Program-made: the position numbers and the translations under genes
NCBI GenBank assembly: GCA_033852115.1
Contig: JAWSVE010000002.1
Span: 1,240,001-1,304,000 of the forward strand
Length of the DNA stretch: 64,000 nt
Source: JAWSVE01 sp033852115
GTDB taxonomy: Bacteria; Pseudomonadota; Gammaproteobacteria; Pseudomonadales; Cellvibrionaceae
Direction of reading: 5' to 3'
Notes under the pieces: model-generated
What the model was told of the DNA's origin: nothing
What the model saw: the letters and a program-made list of their open reading frames with translations, nothing else
The model's database searches: none
Part shown: piece after piece, positions 37,901 through 45,532 of the stretch
How positions within the stretch are numbered: position 1 is the stretch's first letter
Layout of the letters: each line of letters begins with the position of its first letter

Positions 37901-38803
37901 TTTCGGCGTAAACGAAGCTTGCGCGGGGCCGCGGCGGGCTAATAAAAAGACTTCATCAACGTTGCTATTTTTGAAAGCGTCAAGCGCGATGTCAGCCGTA
38001 TCGGTTTTTGCGAGTTCTTCAGCGGGAAGAATTAACATGCGTGCGATATCGAGTGCGACATTCCCGATACCGATAACGGCAGCGGAATCGCCGGATAAAT
38101 CTACCGGTAATTGTTGTTGATCTGGGTGTCCGTTATACCAGCCAACAAACTCTGATGACCCAAAAATGTTTTTATGTCTTGCGCCAGGGATGTTTAGTGG
38201 GCGGCTGCTTGAACCGCCAGTGGCGTAGACCACGCTGTGATAGTGATCGAGCAGTTGTTCACGAGTGATATCGCTTCCGACTCTGACGTTGCCGAAAAAC
38301 CGTACCTGTGGTGATTGTGCAATGCGCTCAAAACTGGCAGTGACCGATTTAATGCGGGGATGATCAGGCGCTACACCATAACGGACTAACCCAAATGGCG
38401 TTGGGAGGCGTTCGAAGATATCAATCTTTGCGGTGGGACGTTCTTTGAGTATAGCTTCAGCAGTGTAAAAGCCGGATGGACCTGAGCCAACAATCGCAAA
38501 ATTACCACCGACTTGTTGCAGCGATTGACGGCTGGCTTGTCGTTCAAAGCTCTCCCGAATCACCGGGTGGACTTGTGATTCTGTCGCATTCAGTTCAATG
38601 AAACGAATGTGCTCTTGTGGCACGGCACTTTGAGGGTAAATCGCTTGCTCGGGGCATTCGCTGATGCAGGCATTACAGTCGATGCAAACAGTGGGGTCGA
38701 TAAAGAGCATCTCTTCGTCTTCTCGAAAGGCCTCAACGGGACAGACGTCAACGCAGCTGGTGTGTTTATTGCCAATACAGGCCTGAGTGACTACATACGC
38801 CAT
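34901..38803 (-). CDS. Ferredoxin / ferredoxin-NADP reductase / molybdopterin oxidoreductase fusion
   Basis: 1300-residue three-module redox protein in one uninterrupted frame. Residues 1-60: 7Fe-type ferredoxin with C9, C17, C21 and C40-x2-C43-x2-C46-x3-C50. Residues about 100-530: FprA/adrenodoxin reductase-like flavoprotein with FAD motif G106-S-G-P-S-G and NADP motif GIGNVALDIAR from 245. After a charged linker (about 530-560), a MopB domain has a 4Fe-4S site C567-x2-C570-x3-C574-x27-C602, and a C-terminal molybdopterin-guanine-binding barrel lies at about 1160-1290. The first two modules match mycobacterial FprB in layout. The physiological substrate is unknown. No signal peptide, so cytosolic. 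The gene is divergent from an AraC-type regulator. Confidence 0.9.
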   Translation of the reverse strand: MAYVVTQACIGNKHTSCVDVCPVEAFREDEEMLFIDPTVCIDCNACISECPEQAIYPQSAVPQEHIRFIELNATESQVHPVIRESFERQASRQSLQQVGGNFAIVGSGPSGFYTAEAILKERPTAKIDIFERLPTPFGLVRYGVAPDHPRIKSVTASFERIAQSPQVRFFGNVRVGSDITREQLLDHYHSVVYATGGSSSRPLNIPGARHKNIFGSSEFVGWYNGHPDQQQLPVDLSGDSAAVIGIGNVALDIARMLILPAEELAKTDTADIALDAFKNSNVDEVFLLARRGPAQASFTPKELEQLMAIPNLDLVVDKKDLELDQETQAKLEQPEFSEVKQNITLLKQIAEREKRYGKRIRFMFYSSPTRIELDRNRTKSLTVARNDMQQDENGRWVAVATDQLMGLQTGLIVHAIGYQGEAIADIPFDDYRGVISNDQGIVLAEDGNKQEYAAGWIKRGASGVIGSNKQCANQTVRALLANVGESLDDKNDIQPLLLSRNVPFISYADWQLLDKYEQETGRSEGRPRKKVTDVNSMLYVIAQQKTERKRQEAEQQSQPITTHFRSCVLCEAMCGIKIDVQGDQIINIAGDENDPHSEGHICPKGYALQDLHNDPDRIKTPLEKVDGEWLPISWEDAYKKVAQQIYDIQQKHGDDAISGYWGNPGSHNFGLMMGSASLKRLIGSRNMHSAASLDQMPHQLVSYLMFGHSNLFTIPDVDRTDYMIMLGANPAASNGSLMTGGDILKRLESIQKRGGKTVLIDPRRNETARYVSEHHFIRPASDPFFLVGMIQHIVNNKLYNVGRLEEYIDDLDKVLNVFSEFSRELSLNKISDICGIPATTITELAEEFAKAERAVFYGRMGMSAQRYGALNHWLIVLLNMLTGNLDRAGGTMFTTPAFNKALQRPMGSFNTYQSRVRGLPECDRQLPAAVMAEEMLQPGEGQVKGFICAAGNPVLSVPNGTKLDQALEGLDFMVSIDFYINETSRHADIILPPTGPFEHEQYDIVFNLLAVRNLAKFSEPLFEAAPGTQSDWDIVNGINKELLALKNPEKTAQMAGKSITPHEILDGALRTGPYGKGFSEYNRKNNDEVVATFDEPLSLEVLKRYPSGLDLGPMQSNFPQYLFTEDKKIKASPKPLVTELKYLQEDYLELTKDNALMLIGRRDLRTNNSWMHNSQRLVKGKNRCALFIHPHDAAALSLTDSSRARVQSRVGALDVDVKITDDIMPGVVSLPHGWGHNREGVKLRVAATNPGISMNDLTDDQVVDGFSGNAVLNGIPVSVVSLEPSANHKKAHGGLKQAEA

Positions 38804-38921
38804 TTGAATTCCCTACGACTCGATCAGAAAAAGCCCATCATCGTACCGCTCGGGAATTGTAGGGTCTTGGCAGTTTTCGTTATGGATTGACATTTTGTGC
38901 CAAGTGGCAAATAGTTCGGTT

Positions 38922-39962
38922 ATGGTTAAGCAGCCCGATTACATCCCCTCTACTTTCATTGAGCCAATGATCCGCTATTTGCGATCGCTTGATTGGCGAG
39001 AAAAGTCTGACGTCACCGACTCTTTAACGGGAGAGCTGTTATCGATTAGGGGTGTGCCATCCCTCGGAGCTGCCGAGTATTGTGAATTATTGGATAGAGT
39101 GCAGAGTGTTGATGATAGTGTTGCGCTGGGGCTTAAGTTGGGCCTTATGGCGGAACCTAGAGATTTTGGTATCGTCGGGTACCTAGTGCTTTCTTGTGGC
39201 AACGTAGGGCAGGCGTTGGGCCGTTACAGACGCTTTCAGCAGTTGTTGCAGGGTGGATTGCGCTCCTGGGTGGAAACAGAGGGAAGTGTGCTGCGTATTC
39301 ATTGGTCGCAACAGAGTGCGAATACCCCAATAGCGCTGGAATACAGTGCGGGGGTTTTTATTAGTTTGTGTCGAGCGCTGGTTGGCCGGCAGTTTTCTCC
39401 ATCAAGGGTTGGCTTGCCATTTGATAAACCGGATATCTCCGACGGTGTTAATGGCTGTCTTTACGATACTGTTGTCGGTTGCCCCGTGGTATTCAGTTGT
39501 CCATCGCTTTTCATTGAAGTGCCCGCTCGCATGATGGCGATGCGAATCGCTACGAGTGATCCGCATTTACGGCAATTGCTCGAAACACAAGCGTCAGCTA
39601 TGTTGCAGTCGCCTGATAGTTCAACGGATGACTTTGGAGAGTTTTTTGATGCTCTACAAACTCACATCGTCTCTTCTATGAAGGATGGTGAATTATCGGC
39701 TGAAGCAGTGGCTAAAGGTATGGGGATTCCTCTTCGCTCGTTCTACCGGCGCTTGAGTGAAAACGGTCATAGCTTTCGATCTGTATTAGCAGATATTCGT
39801 TTACGATTAGCGAAGCAGTATTTAGCAGACCCCAATTTGTCTCAATCTGACGTTAGTTTTTTGTTGGGCTATTCCGAACAGAGCTCGTTTATTCGCGCGT
39901 TTAAGGTATGGACGAGCGTTACGCCTGGGGATTATCGCGCGACAATACAAGCAAAAAAATAG
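38922..39962 (+). CDS. AraC-family regulator
   Basis: 346-residue regulator with a ligand-binding domain of the Arabinose_bd type (about 10-200). The C-terminal AraC double helix-turn-helix (about 245-340) contains AVAKGMGIPLRSFYRRLSE and SDVSFLLGYSEQSSFIRAFK. I chose the ATG at 38922; a TTG at 38895 would add 9 residues. It is divergent from the redox fusion with only about 118 bp between starts, so it probably controls that operon in response to a substrate or product of the pathway. Confidence 0.85.
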   Translation: MVKQPDYIPSTFIEPMIRYLRSLDWREKSDVTDSLTGELLSIRGVPSLGAAEYCELLDRVQSVDDSVALGLKLGLMAEPRDFGIVGYLVLSCGNVGQALGRYRRFQQLLQGGLRSWVETEGSVLRIHWSQQSANTPIALEYSAGVFISLCRALVGRQFSPSRVGLPFDKPDISDGVNGCLYDTVVGCPVVFSCPSLFIEVPARMMAMRIATSDPHLRQLLETQASAMLQSPDSSTDDFGEFFDALQTHIVSSMKDGELSAEAVAKGMGIPLRSFYRRLSENGHSFRSVLADIRLRLAKQYLADPNLSQSDVSFLLGYSEQSSFIRAFKVWTSVTPGDYRATIQAKK

Positions 39963-40093
39963 GTAAGGTTGCTGCAGTAAGGGGAAGCAAAACGATTCTC
40001 CAGGTGTGCAGAGAATCGTTTTTGATGGTGCTGGACTCATGGCTTTTGAGGGCTCTAGTGTCAATGACTCTAGTCTTTTACGTTTCTACGGCT

Positions 40094-41041
40094 TTAAGTT
40101 TCTAGGTTTTTACCCAGGACTTTCGCGTCCGCTTCATAGTGTTTGTAGGAAGCTTTCACAATGGAATGATTCAAAATACATTCCGCGACCAACTCGTTGG
40201 TTTCTTCGTCGTATACTTTCGTTAGTGTCCAGCTAGACTCTACGCGACGGCTTTCGCTGAGTTCGCAAATTTCACGTTCTAAACGATAAGGGTGGTTTAC
40301 GAAGAGAGGCCCTTTGATCAATTTAATTTCTTGATCGGCGAACAAACCGACCGCTGGGCCTTTGCGTGGGAATCCAGCTTCACGGGAAGTATATTCCGTT
40401 AATACGCTGATCATTTCGAACGGAATAATCGCTTTGCCCCATGGTGAACTGCTGCCGCCTTCTGCTGTGTACCAAGGAGATGGCTCGGTAATTTTGTCGG
40501 TCTTTTGTTTTAACGAAAATGGGTAGAGGTCACCCATATGTTGATCGAAATCCATAATCGCATGTTCCGGCTGTTTTCCTTTCATGCCTACAGATTGCTC
40601 TGCCAAAATGACCAACTGCTCGGATGGACGGAGTTTTGCCCGACGAAGATCCAATGTGGTGGGAGGATGATCTGGGCCAATACTCGCAGAACCCGTTAAC
40701 ACTGGAGTACCGTCTTTTTTCTCAGCCCAAATAGCTGCACTTTGTTTATCTTCATTTAATTTGGCAAATGCGCGTACTTCTTCACCTTCGACCACCATGT
40801 TTTGGTAGTGTGAGCTAATACACCCGGTCTCAAACCATGCTTGTCCAAACAGTTCGAAGAGCAGTGGATCGAACTGACTGAAGTGAGTTGGCCCTTCAAT
40901 TGGCGCGCCGGAAAAACCTAGGTCGTTGGCCATGCTGTCATCGTGAATGGACACGTGGCCTTCGTAAGTTTGTTCTTGCAACATTTGTCTGGGGTGGCGA
41001 AATGGGCCACAAATTGTAATCGGTGTTTCAAAAGCACTCAC
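40094..41041 (-). CDS. Hot-dog fold (MaoC-like) protein, putative
   Basis: 315-residue protein that I do not recognise as a named family. HDDSMANDLGFSGAPIEGPT and GEEVRAFA resemble the H-D-x-A-x-x-x-G-F-x-G-A-P pattern of MaoC/NodN acyl dehydratases and thioesterases, and a second half may be another hot-dog unit. The GTG start has AGGAG upstream. It follows the nitronate monooxygenase gene by 14 bp, so the two are co-transcribed. A role on CoA-linked intermediates is inference. Confidence 0.6.
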   Translation of the reverse strand: MSAFETPITICGPFRHPRQMLQEQTYEGHVSIHDDSMANDLGFSGAPIEGPTHFSQFDPLLFELFGQAWFETGCISSHYQNMVVEGEEVRAFAKLNEDKQSAAIWAEKKDGTPVLTGSASIGPDHPPTTLDLRRAKLRPSEQLVILAEQSVGMKGKQPEHAIMDFDQHMGDLYPFSLKQKTDKITEPSPWYTAEGGSSSPWGKAIIPFEMISVLTEYTSREAGFPRKGPAVGLFADQEIKLIKGPLFVNHPYRLEREICELSESRRVESSWTLTKVYDEETNELVAECILNHSIVKASYKHYEADAKVLGKNLET

Positions 41042-41055
41042 AAGTGTGGCTCCTC

Positions 41056-42027
41056 TTAAAGAATGTTTTTTAATCGGTTTGCGATAATGTCTTCTGCACC
41101 AGACATGATACCGTCAATCAGTTCTTGAACCGTTGGCACATCGTGAATCAAACCTGAGACCATTCCGCAGCTCCACGCACCAACATCCGTTTCTCCGTTT
41201 TTCATTACTTTAGGATAAACGCCACCGACATATTGCACGATATCGTTGAACTCTAATTCAGACCCCCTGGACGCTTCCACCGCAATCATTTCTTCAACGG
41301 CAGGGTTGGTTAAAACGCGTTCGGTGTTGCGTAACTGACGCATGATTAAACGTGTGTCTAGTTCCGATGCCGCGACAATTGCGTCCTTAACATTTTGATG
41401 AACAGGGGCATCTTGAGTGGCCACAAAGCGTGTGCCCATATTTATTCCGTCGGCACCCAGTGCCAGCGCTGCGACCAGTTGCGACGCGGTTCCCATGCCT
41501 CCAGATGCTACAAAAGGAATCGTCAATTCTTCTGCTGCTCTCGGTAACAGAATCATGTTAGGAATATCATCTTCGCCGGGATGTCCTCCACATTCAAACC
41601 CATCGACACTCACCGCATCACAGCCGATTTTTTGCGCTTTAAGCGAGTGACGTACTGATGTGCATTTATGAATGACCTTAATATCGGCGCCTTTTAGCGC
41701 GTCCATGTATTTTTCGGGTGAGCGCCCGGCAGTTTCAACAATTTTTACACCGCCTTCGATAATCGCTTTGATGTAACCGGGGTAGTCAGGAACATTGATG
41801 CCTGGCAAGAAAGTGAGGTTGACCCCAAAAGGCTTGTCGGTCATTGCTTTGCAGCGTTCGATCTCGTTTGCCAAGTCTTCTGCAGTTGGCTGAGTCAGGC
41901 CGGTGATAATGCCTAGCCCGCCAGCATTGGATACGGCAGAGGCTAATTCCGCTAAGCCAACATGGTGCATGCCGCCTTGAATAATCGGGTGTTTAATACC
42001 AAACAATTCTGTAATTCGAGTTTTCAT
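41056..42027 (-). CDS. Nitronate monooxygenase family protein
   Basis: 323-residue FMN-dependent TIM-barrel enzyme of the 2-nitropropane dioxygenase/nitronate monooxygenase family. It has FGIKHPIIQGGMHHVG at the N-terminus, the catalytic His region DGFECGGHPGEDD (H149), and FMN phosphate-binding segments ASGGMGTASQLVAALALGAD and INMGTRF. Related proteins include NADH:quinone reductases and enoyl-ACP reductase FabK, so the true substrate is open. It is first of a two-gene unit with the hot-dog protein. Confidence 0.85.
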   Translation of the reverse strand: MKTRITELFGIKHPIIQGGMHHVGLAELASAVSNAGGLGIITGLTQPTAEDLANEIERCKAMTDKPFGVNLTFLPGINVPDYPGYIKAIIEGGVKIVETAGRSPEKYMDALKGADIKVIHKCTSVRHSLKAQKIGCDAVSVDGFECGGHPGEDDIPNMILLPRAAEELTIPFVASGGMGTASQLVAALALGADGINMGTRFVATQDAPVHQNVKDAIVAASELDTRLIMRQLRNTERVLTNPAVEEMIAVEASRGSELEFNDIVQYVGGVYPKVMKNGETDVGAWSCGMVSGLIHDVPTVQELIDGIMSGAEDIIANRLKNIL

Positions 42028-42257
42028 AGAGCTGCTCTGTTTTAAGTTTAGAGAGGAGGAATTGCCATAAAATAGTAGAGAGTTATTGGCATCTATAGGG
42101 CTAGAAAATACTTACCCGCTTAAATTTTCGCGCAAGCATCGTAATTTATTCGTTTCGGGTGAACAAGAGGTGGGGCATAACATTAATCAATTTACGCGGT
42201 TACTAATTTCATTAATGTTATGCACTAACTGAAATTGATAACCGCTACGTGAACCGT

Positions 42258-43388
42258 TTACTCGGGTTTTGAATAAGGTACCGGGGCCTGAATAAGTTGC
42301 TTTGGGTGTGCGCTGGCTTTCGGCACGAACTTTTGCGAGCGGCCAAGTAGGTTGTCTGCTCCGTACCAGTTGCCCAGGTTATCAACGCTGAATTCGTGTA
42401 GCTCTTCAAATTCTCCCGCCCCTCTACCGTGTGCATCCCAAGAAAATAGTCGGTTCCCTTCGGTGTCAAACTTAATTAATCGTACCGGCTGGTTATCAGC
42501 TACCCAAACATCTTGATTCTCGGTTATCAAAATGTGATTGGGAAAATTAAGCTCGTTCCAAATATTGAGTAACTTGCCGTGTTTATCGAATACTTGGATA
42601 CGGTCGTTACTCCGGTCAGCGACGTAAATGCGATCTTGCTTGTCGACGGCTACCGCGTGTACAACATTAAATTGCCCTGGTTTAGATCCTTTGGATCCCC
42701 AGGAGTTGATAAATTTCCCCTTTTTATCGAAATGCACAACACGGGAGTTTTCAATGCCGTCTGCCACAATGATGTCGCCGTTGCTCAGGAAGGCAATATC
42801 TTGAGGGCGACCGAGGTGCGTTTCATCTTCAGCCGATTCATTCCAAGTGCCGAGGGACATTAATAATTTTTTTCCATCGTTTGAGAAAGCATGGATTTGA
42901 TGGCGAGCATCGTTGACTACCCACACTTTTCTTTCTGGGTCGTGAGGGCTAATGGCAATCTTGTGTGGCCCGGCGGTATTAGCAAATAAATAGTCCCATT
43001 GGTTCCATACTTCCAGTAATTTTCCTTCACTGTTGACCACAAAAATTACGTTGCGCATGATTCTCTGTTCAGGGCGAACCCGCAAGGCGTTAATACCCTC
43101 TGCAGAGCCGTAGTAGTGAGTAAATCCAGGGGGTTTAGGGTCTGGAACATGTAGCTCGCCACGTTGAATGACAAAGATGCGCTCAGCTGATTCTACAACC
43201 AGACCAGGATGTGAACCCCACACGAACCCTTCTTCCGCAAAAGGCTTCAACCATTCGCTAACTGGGTTGTAGGGAGAGTCCCCATGATTCGCCGTTGGTG
43301 GGTAGAGGTCTTGCCAGGACTGAGATAGAAGAGAAGGAGATAAAAAACTAAAGCAAAGAAAAGTACATAGCTTTATTGATTTGATCAT
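42258..43388 (-). CDS. Exported NHL-repeat protein
   Basis: 376-residue secreted protein. A signal peptide (about 1-22, ending SLLSQ) precedes an NHL six-bladed propeller with repeats such as GRPQDIAFLSNGDIIVADG, VVHAVAVDKQDRIYVADRSN and FPNHILITENQDVWVAD. The closest familiar class is the NHL/peptidyl-alpha-hydroxyglycine amidating-lyase-like group, often annotated as 6-bladed beta-propeller; catalysis is not implied. It stands alone, with 230 bp before the nitronate monooxygenase gene. Confidence 0.78.
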   Translation of the reverse strand: MIKSIKLCTFLCFSFLSPSLLSQSWQDLYPPTANHGDSPYNPVSEWLKPFAEEGFVWGSHPGLVVESAERIFVIQRGELHVPDPKPPGFTHYYGSAEGINALRVRPEQRIMRNVIFVVNSEGKLLEVWNQWDYLFANTAGPHKIAISPHDPERKVWVVNDARHQIHAFSNDGKKLLMSLGTWNESAEDETHLGRPQDIAFLSNGDIIVADGIENSRVVHFDKKGKFINSWGSKGSKPGQFNVVHAVAVDKQDRIYVADRSNDRIQVFDKHGKLLNIWNELNFPNHILITENQDVWVADNQPVRLIKFDTEGNRLFSWDAHGRGAGEFEELHEFSVDNLGNWYGADNLLGRSQKFVPKASAHPKQLIQAPVPYSKPE

Positions 43389-43694
43389 TTTATACCGTGG
43401 TTAATGCAACAGATAATTTCGTATTCGGTGCGTCTTTTGCGGCTTTGCAGCCGGAGTAAGGAGATATTTGCCATCTATCAACTCCGTCAAATCGCCCCTT
43501 GTTGTCGAGCGTTAGTATAGGGAATCACTTTCCAGGTAGGTTAGTTAGTTTTGGTAAAGGGGGCTTATGTGGCCAATGGAATCACTGCAATAGATGAAGG
43601 GTGAGGTCACCAATGCCTTGGGGATGTCTAAACCCAGCTAACGCTAGGGTGAGTGTCGGAAAATAGGATAGCAGATTGACTTAATGTATCAAAA
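43389..43694. other. Gap between NHL protein and response regulator
   Basis: About 300 bp upstream of the NHL gene. No reading frame, repeat or RNA gene stands out; presumably the promoter of the NHL gene lies here. Confidence 0.35.
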
Positions 43695-43718
43695 AAGGGT
43701 TCTGCAATAAGAACCCTT
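43690..43718 (-). terminator. Terminator of the atypical response regulator
   Basis: Read on the minus strand, AAGGGTTCT-TATTGC-AGAACCCTT forms a perfect 9-bp stem followed by TTTTTTG. It overlaps the stop codon of the gene it terminates. Confidence 0.85.
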
Positions 43719-44592
43719 AACCGGCGGTTGATGCTCTTAATTGTGGGGGGGCCATCAGGTATTCATCATAGCAGCCCACAAGCGCGTGCTCGGCACCCAC
43801 ACCATCTTGTAACCAGCAGTGATATCGCTGATGTCCGTTGATCGCAACACCTTGGGGGTGCGGTTTAGCTGCTTCTTCGCCTATTTGGATATGCAGGGTA
43901 TAACCGTTGCCGTAACGATCAAAGAGGAGTAAAGCCGAACCTTCGTCGACAGGGTAGTGTTCGATGATTGAGTGCTTTTCGCAAATTTCTTCAAAATAGT
44001 CGGCAAAATGACTATCGAACGCATATAGGTATTGGTTGCGAACTTCGGAGTTCTTAGCCCAGCCAAGAATGTCTTGGAAGTATCTCTTTTCGAGCTGATT
44101 GATGACTAAACGAAGCCGGCGAGCAAGAGACGCCTCATTTTTGTTGACGTAAGAGTCAATCAGTTGGATGTTCAGTGCATCTACAGCAATTTTTTCGTCA
44201 GCAACCCCGGTTAATAACACCTTCTTAATGTTGGGATTGTGCATTTGTGAGCATAGGTCGAGGCCGTTAATGCTTGGCATGCTGTAATCGATAATCATCA
44301 CCGCAGGCTCTGAGTAACGTTGCAAGTTCTGGCGCCGCAGTTTGCCAATCAGTTCTAGTCGCTGGACTGTACTTAATGACTGGTTAGGTTCGGGGGCTTG
44401 CAGTTGCAGGTAGTTGGCTTCGTACAGGTGTGAAGATTTGTCAGCATATAGCCGCCCTTCATCAGGCTGAGTAAAGGAGCGATAGGGCAACCGGTCAACA
44501 CCCAAGGCCACGCTAAACAAAAAATCATCGCTATCGTCGATGTATAGATTTGTCGTTGGATAATGAAACAAGTTTATTTCAGGTTTGTACAC
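43717..44592 (-). CDS. Atypical response regulator with enlarged receiver
   Basis: 291-residue protein. The receiver has D19/D20 (LYIDDSDDFLFS), phosphoacceptor D102 (VMIIDYSMPSINGLDLC), the switch Thr of VLLTGVADEKIAVDA and Lys in YVNKNEA. The spacing between the acidic pair and D102 is about 82 residues instead of about 43, so there is an insertion of roughly 35-40 residues between beta1 and beta3. The C-terminal 120 residues are not a known output domain. The motif style recalls regulators linked to fatty-acid-derived signals (LqsR/PhcR-like), from memory only. It is divergent from the thioesterase-like gene and close to a histidine kinase gene. Confidence 0.72.
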   Translation of the reverse strand: MYKPEINLFHYPTTNLYIDDSDDFLFSVALGVDRLPYRSFTQPDEGRLYADKSSHLYEANYLQLQAPEPNQSLSTVQRLELIGKLRRQNLQRYSEPAVMIIDYSMPSINGLDLCSQMHNPNIKKVLLTGVADEKIAVDALNIQLIDSYVNKNEASLARRLRLVINQLEKRYFQDILGWAKNSEVRNQYLYAFDSHFADYFEEICEKHSIIEHYPVDEGSALLLFDRYGNGYTLHIQIGEEAAKPHPQGVAINGHQRYHCWLQDGVGAEHALVGCYDEYLMAPPQLRASTAG

Positions 44593-45001
44593 AATTAACT
44601 ACCTACAGCGATGACCCAAAATCGGGCTCCAAGCAGATCAAACAAGGATCTTTAAAGTGACTGACAAAGACCAATACGGTCGAGAAGCAAGTTAGATGAT
44701 TTCATTGTTGGCCCTTTTAGCTCTCAAGTCAATGCTTAAGGGGCTTTGAGGTGACAGAGAATGGATGGTTGGTCAACATTTTGTGACAGCGGTGAGTAAA
44801 ACGATTTTCGGAAAAGTGGGTGGCGGTAAAATCCTTATTTGTAAAAAAAGAAAATTGCCGCGACAAAATTTTGTGAAATAGTTTGACGATAGCTCAAAAG
44901 GCACCTAAACGGCATTTACACGCGGCACATTATTCCTCTAATTTAGCTTTGCGCATTAATCGTTGCGTCAATCGCTTTTTTAATCGATAGAGGATCTTAC
45001 T
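44593..45001. promoter_or_regulatory. Divergent control region with repeated ATTTTGTGA
   Basis: 409 bp between the response regulator and the thioesterase-like gene. The 9-mer ATTTTGTGA occurs twice in the same orientation (44778-44786 and 44868-44876), the second inside the perfect palindrome ACAAAATTTTGT (44863-44874). These are candidate operators. No reading frame is seen. Confidence 0.4.
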
Positions 45002-45532
45002 ATGCAAACCCAAATGAACACGCTTCAAGATAATAATAAGCTCGAAAATTCTAAACTCACTTTAATGGACCCAGCCGTTGAGCAAACCAAACAACCTACG
45101 GCTGAACCAGCGCCAATTAAAACCTTCGAGTATCAATTTGACACAACATTGAAACATTCCAATGCGACACAGAACGTTTACTTTTCGAATTACTTTGATT
45201 GGCAAGGTGCTGTGCGTGAACGCTGGTTCTTTGAGTGTATTGACCCTGGCATGTTGCAAGATCTCGGGGTGTTCATCACTAAGCAAGCGCACAATGACTA
45301 TGTGAGAGAGTCGTTTCCTTTTCAGACGATTCGCTGTGAACTCAATGCTTTCAATGTGCAACGTTGTTCGTTTTATCTATCGTTCCGTTTTTACGAGGGT
45401 GACGAATTGATTTCGCACGGCTATCAACAAATTGTATTCGCTAATCACGAGAAGAAAATTAGTAAGCTACCACTTGAGGTGCTGAGCAAAGTGCGAGAAT
45501 ACGAAATTATAGAAGACTTGAATCAGGTGTAG
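45002..45532 (+). CDS. Acyl-CoA thioesterase-like (4HBT/YbgC superfamily)
   Basis: 176-residue hot-dog protein. After an unstructured polar N-terminus (1-35), the domain reads FDTTLKHSNATQNVYFSNYF then DWQGAVRERWF. That NVYF-x-NY-x-x-WQG-x-x-RE pattern is like the thioesterases of enediyne/polyketide systems rather than E. coli YbgC. The ATG has AGAGGAT upstream. Its 3' end overlaps that of the histidine kinase gene by 26 bp. Placement between a receiver protein and a sensor kinase suggests a role in making or removing an acyl signal. Confidence 0.75.
   Translation: MQTQMNTLQDNNKLENSKLTLMDPAVEQTKQPTAEPAPIKTFEYQFDTTLKHSNATQNVYFSNYFDWQGAVRERWFFECIDPGMLQDLGVFITKQAHNDYVRESFPFQTIRCELNAFNVQRCSFYLSFRFYEGDELISHGYQQIVFANHEKKISKLPLEVLSKVREYEIIEDLNQV

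Noticed and set aside
32745..43388. Integrative element or genomic island
   Set aside because: No integrase, transposase, tRNA target or flanking repeat was found; base composition looks similar to the neighbours by eye.
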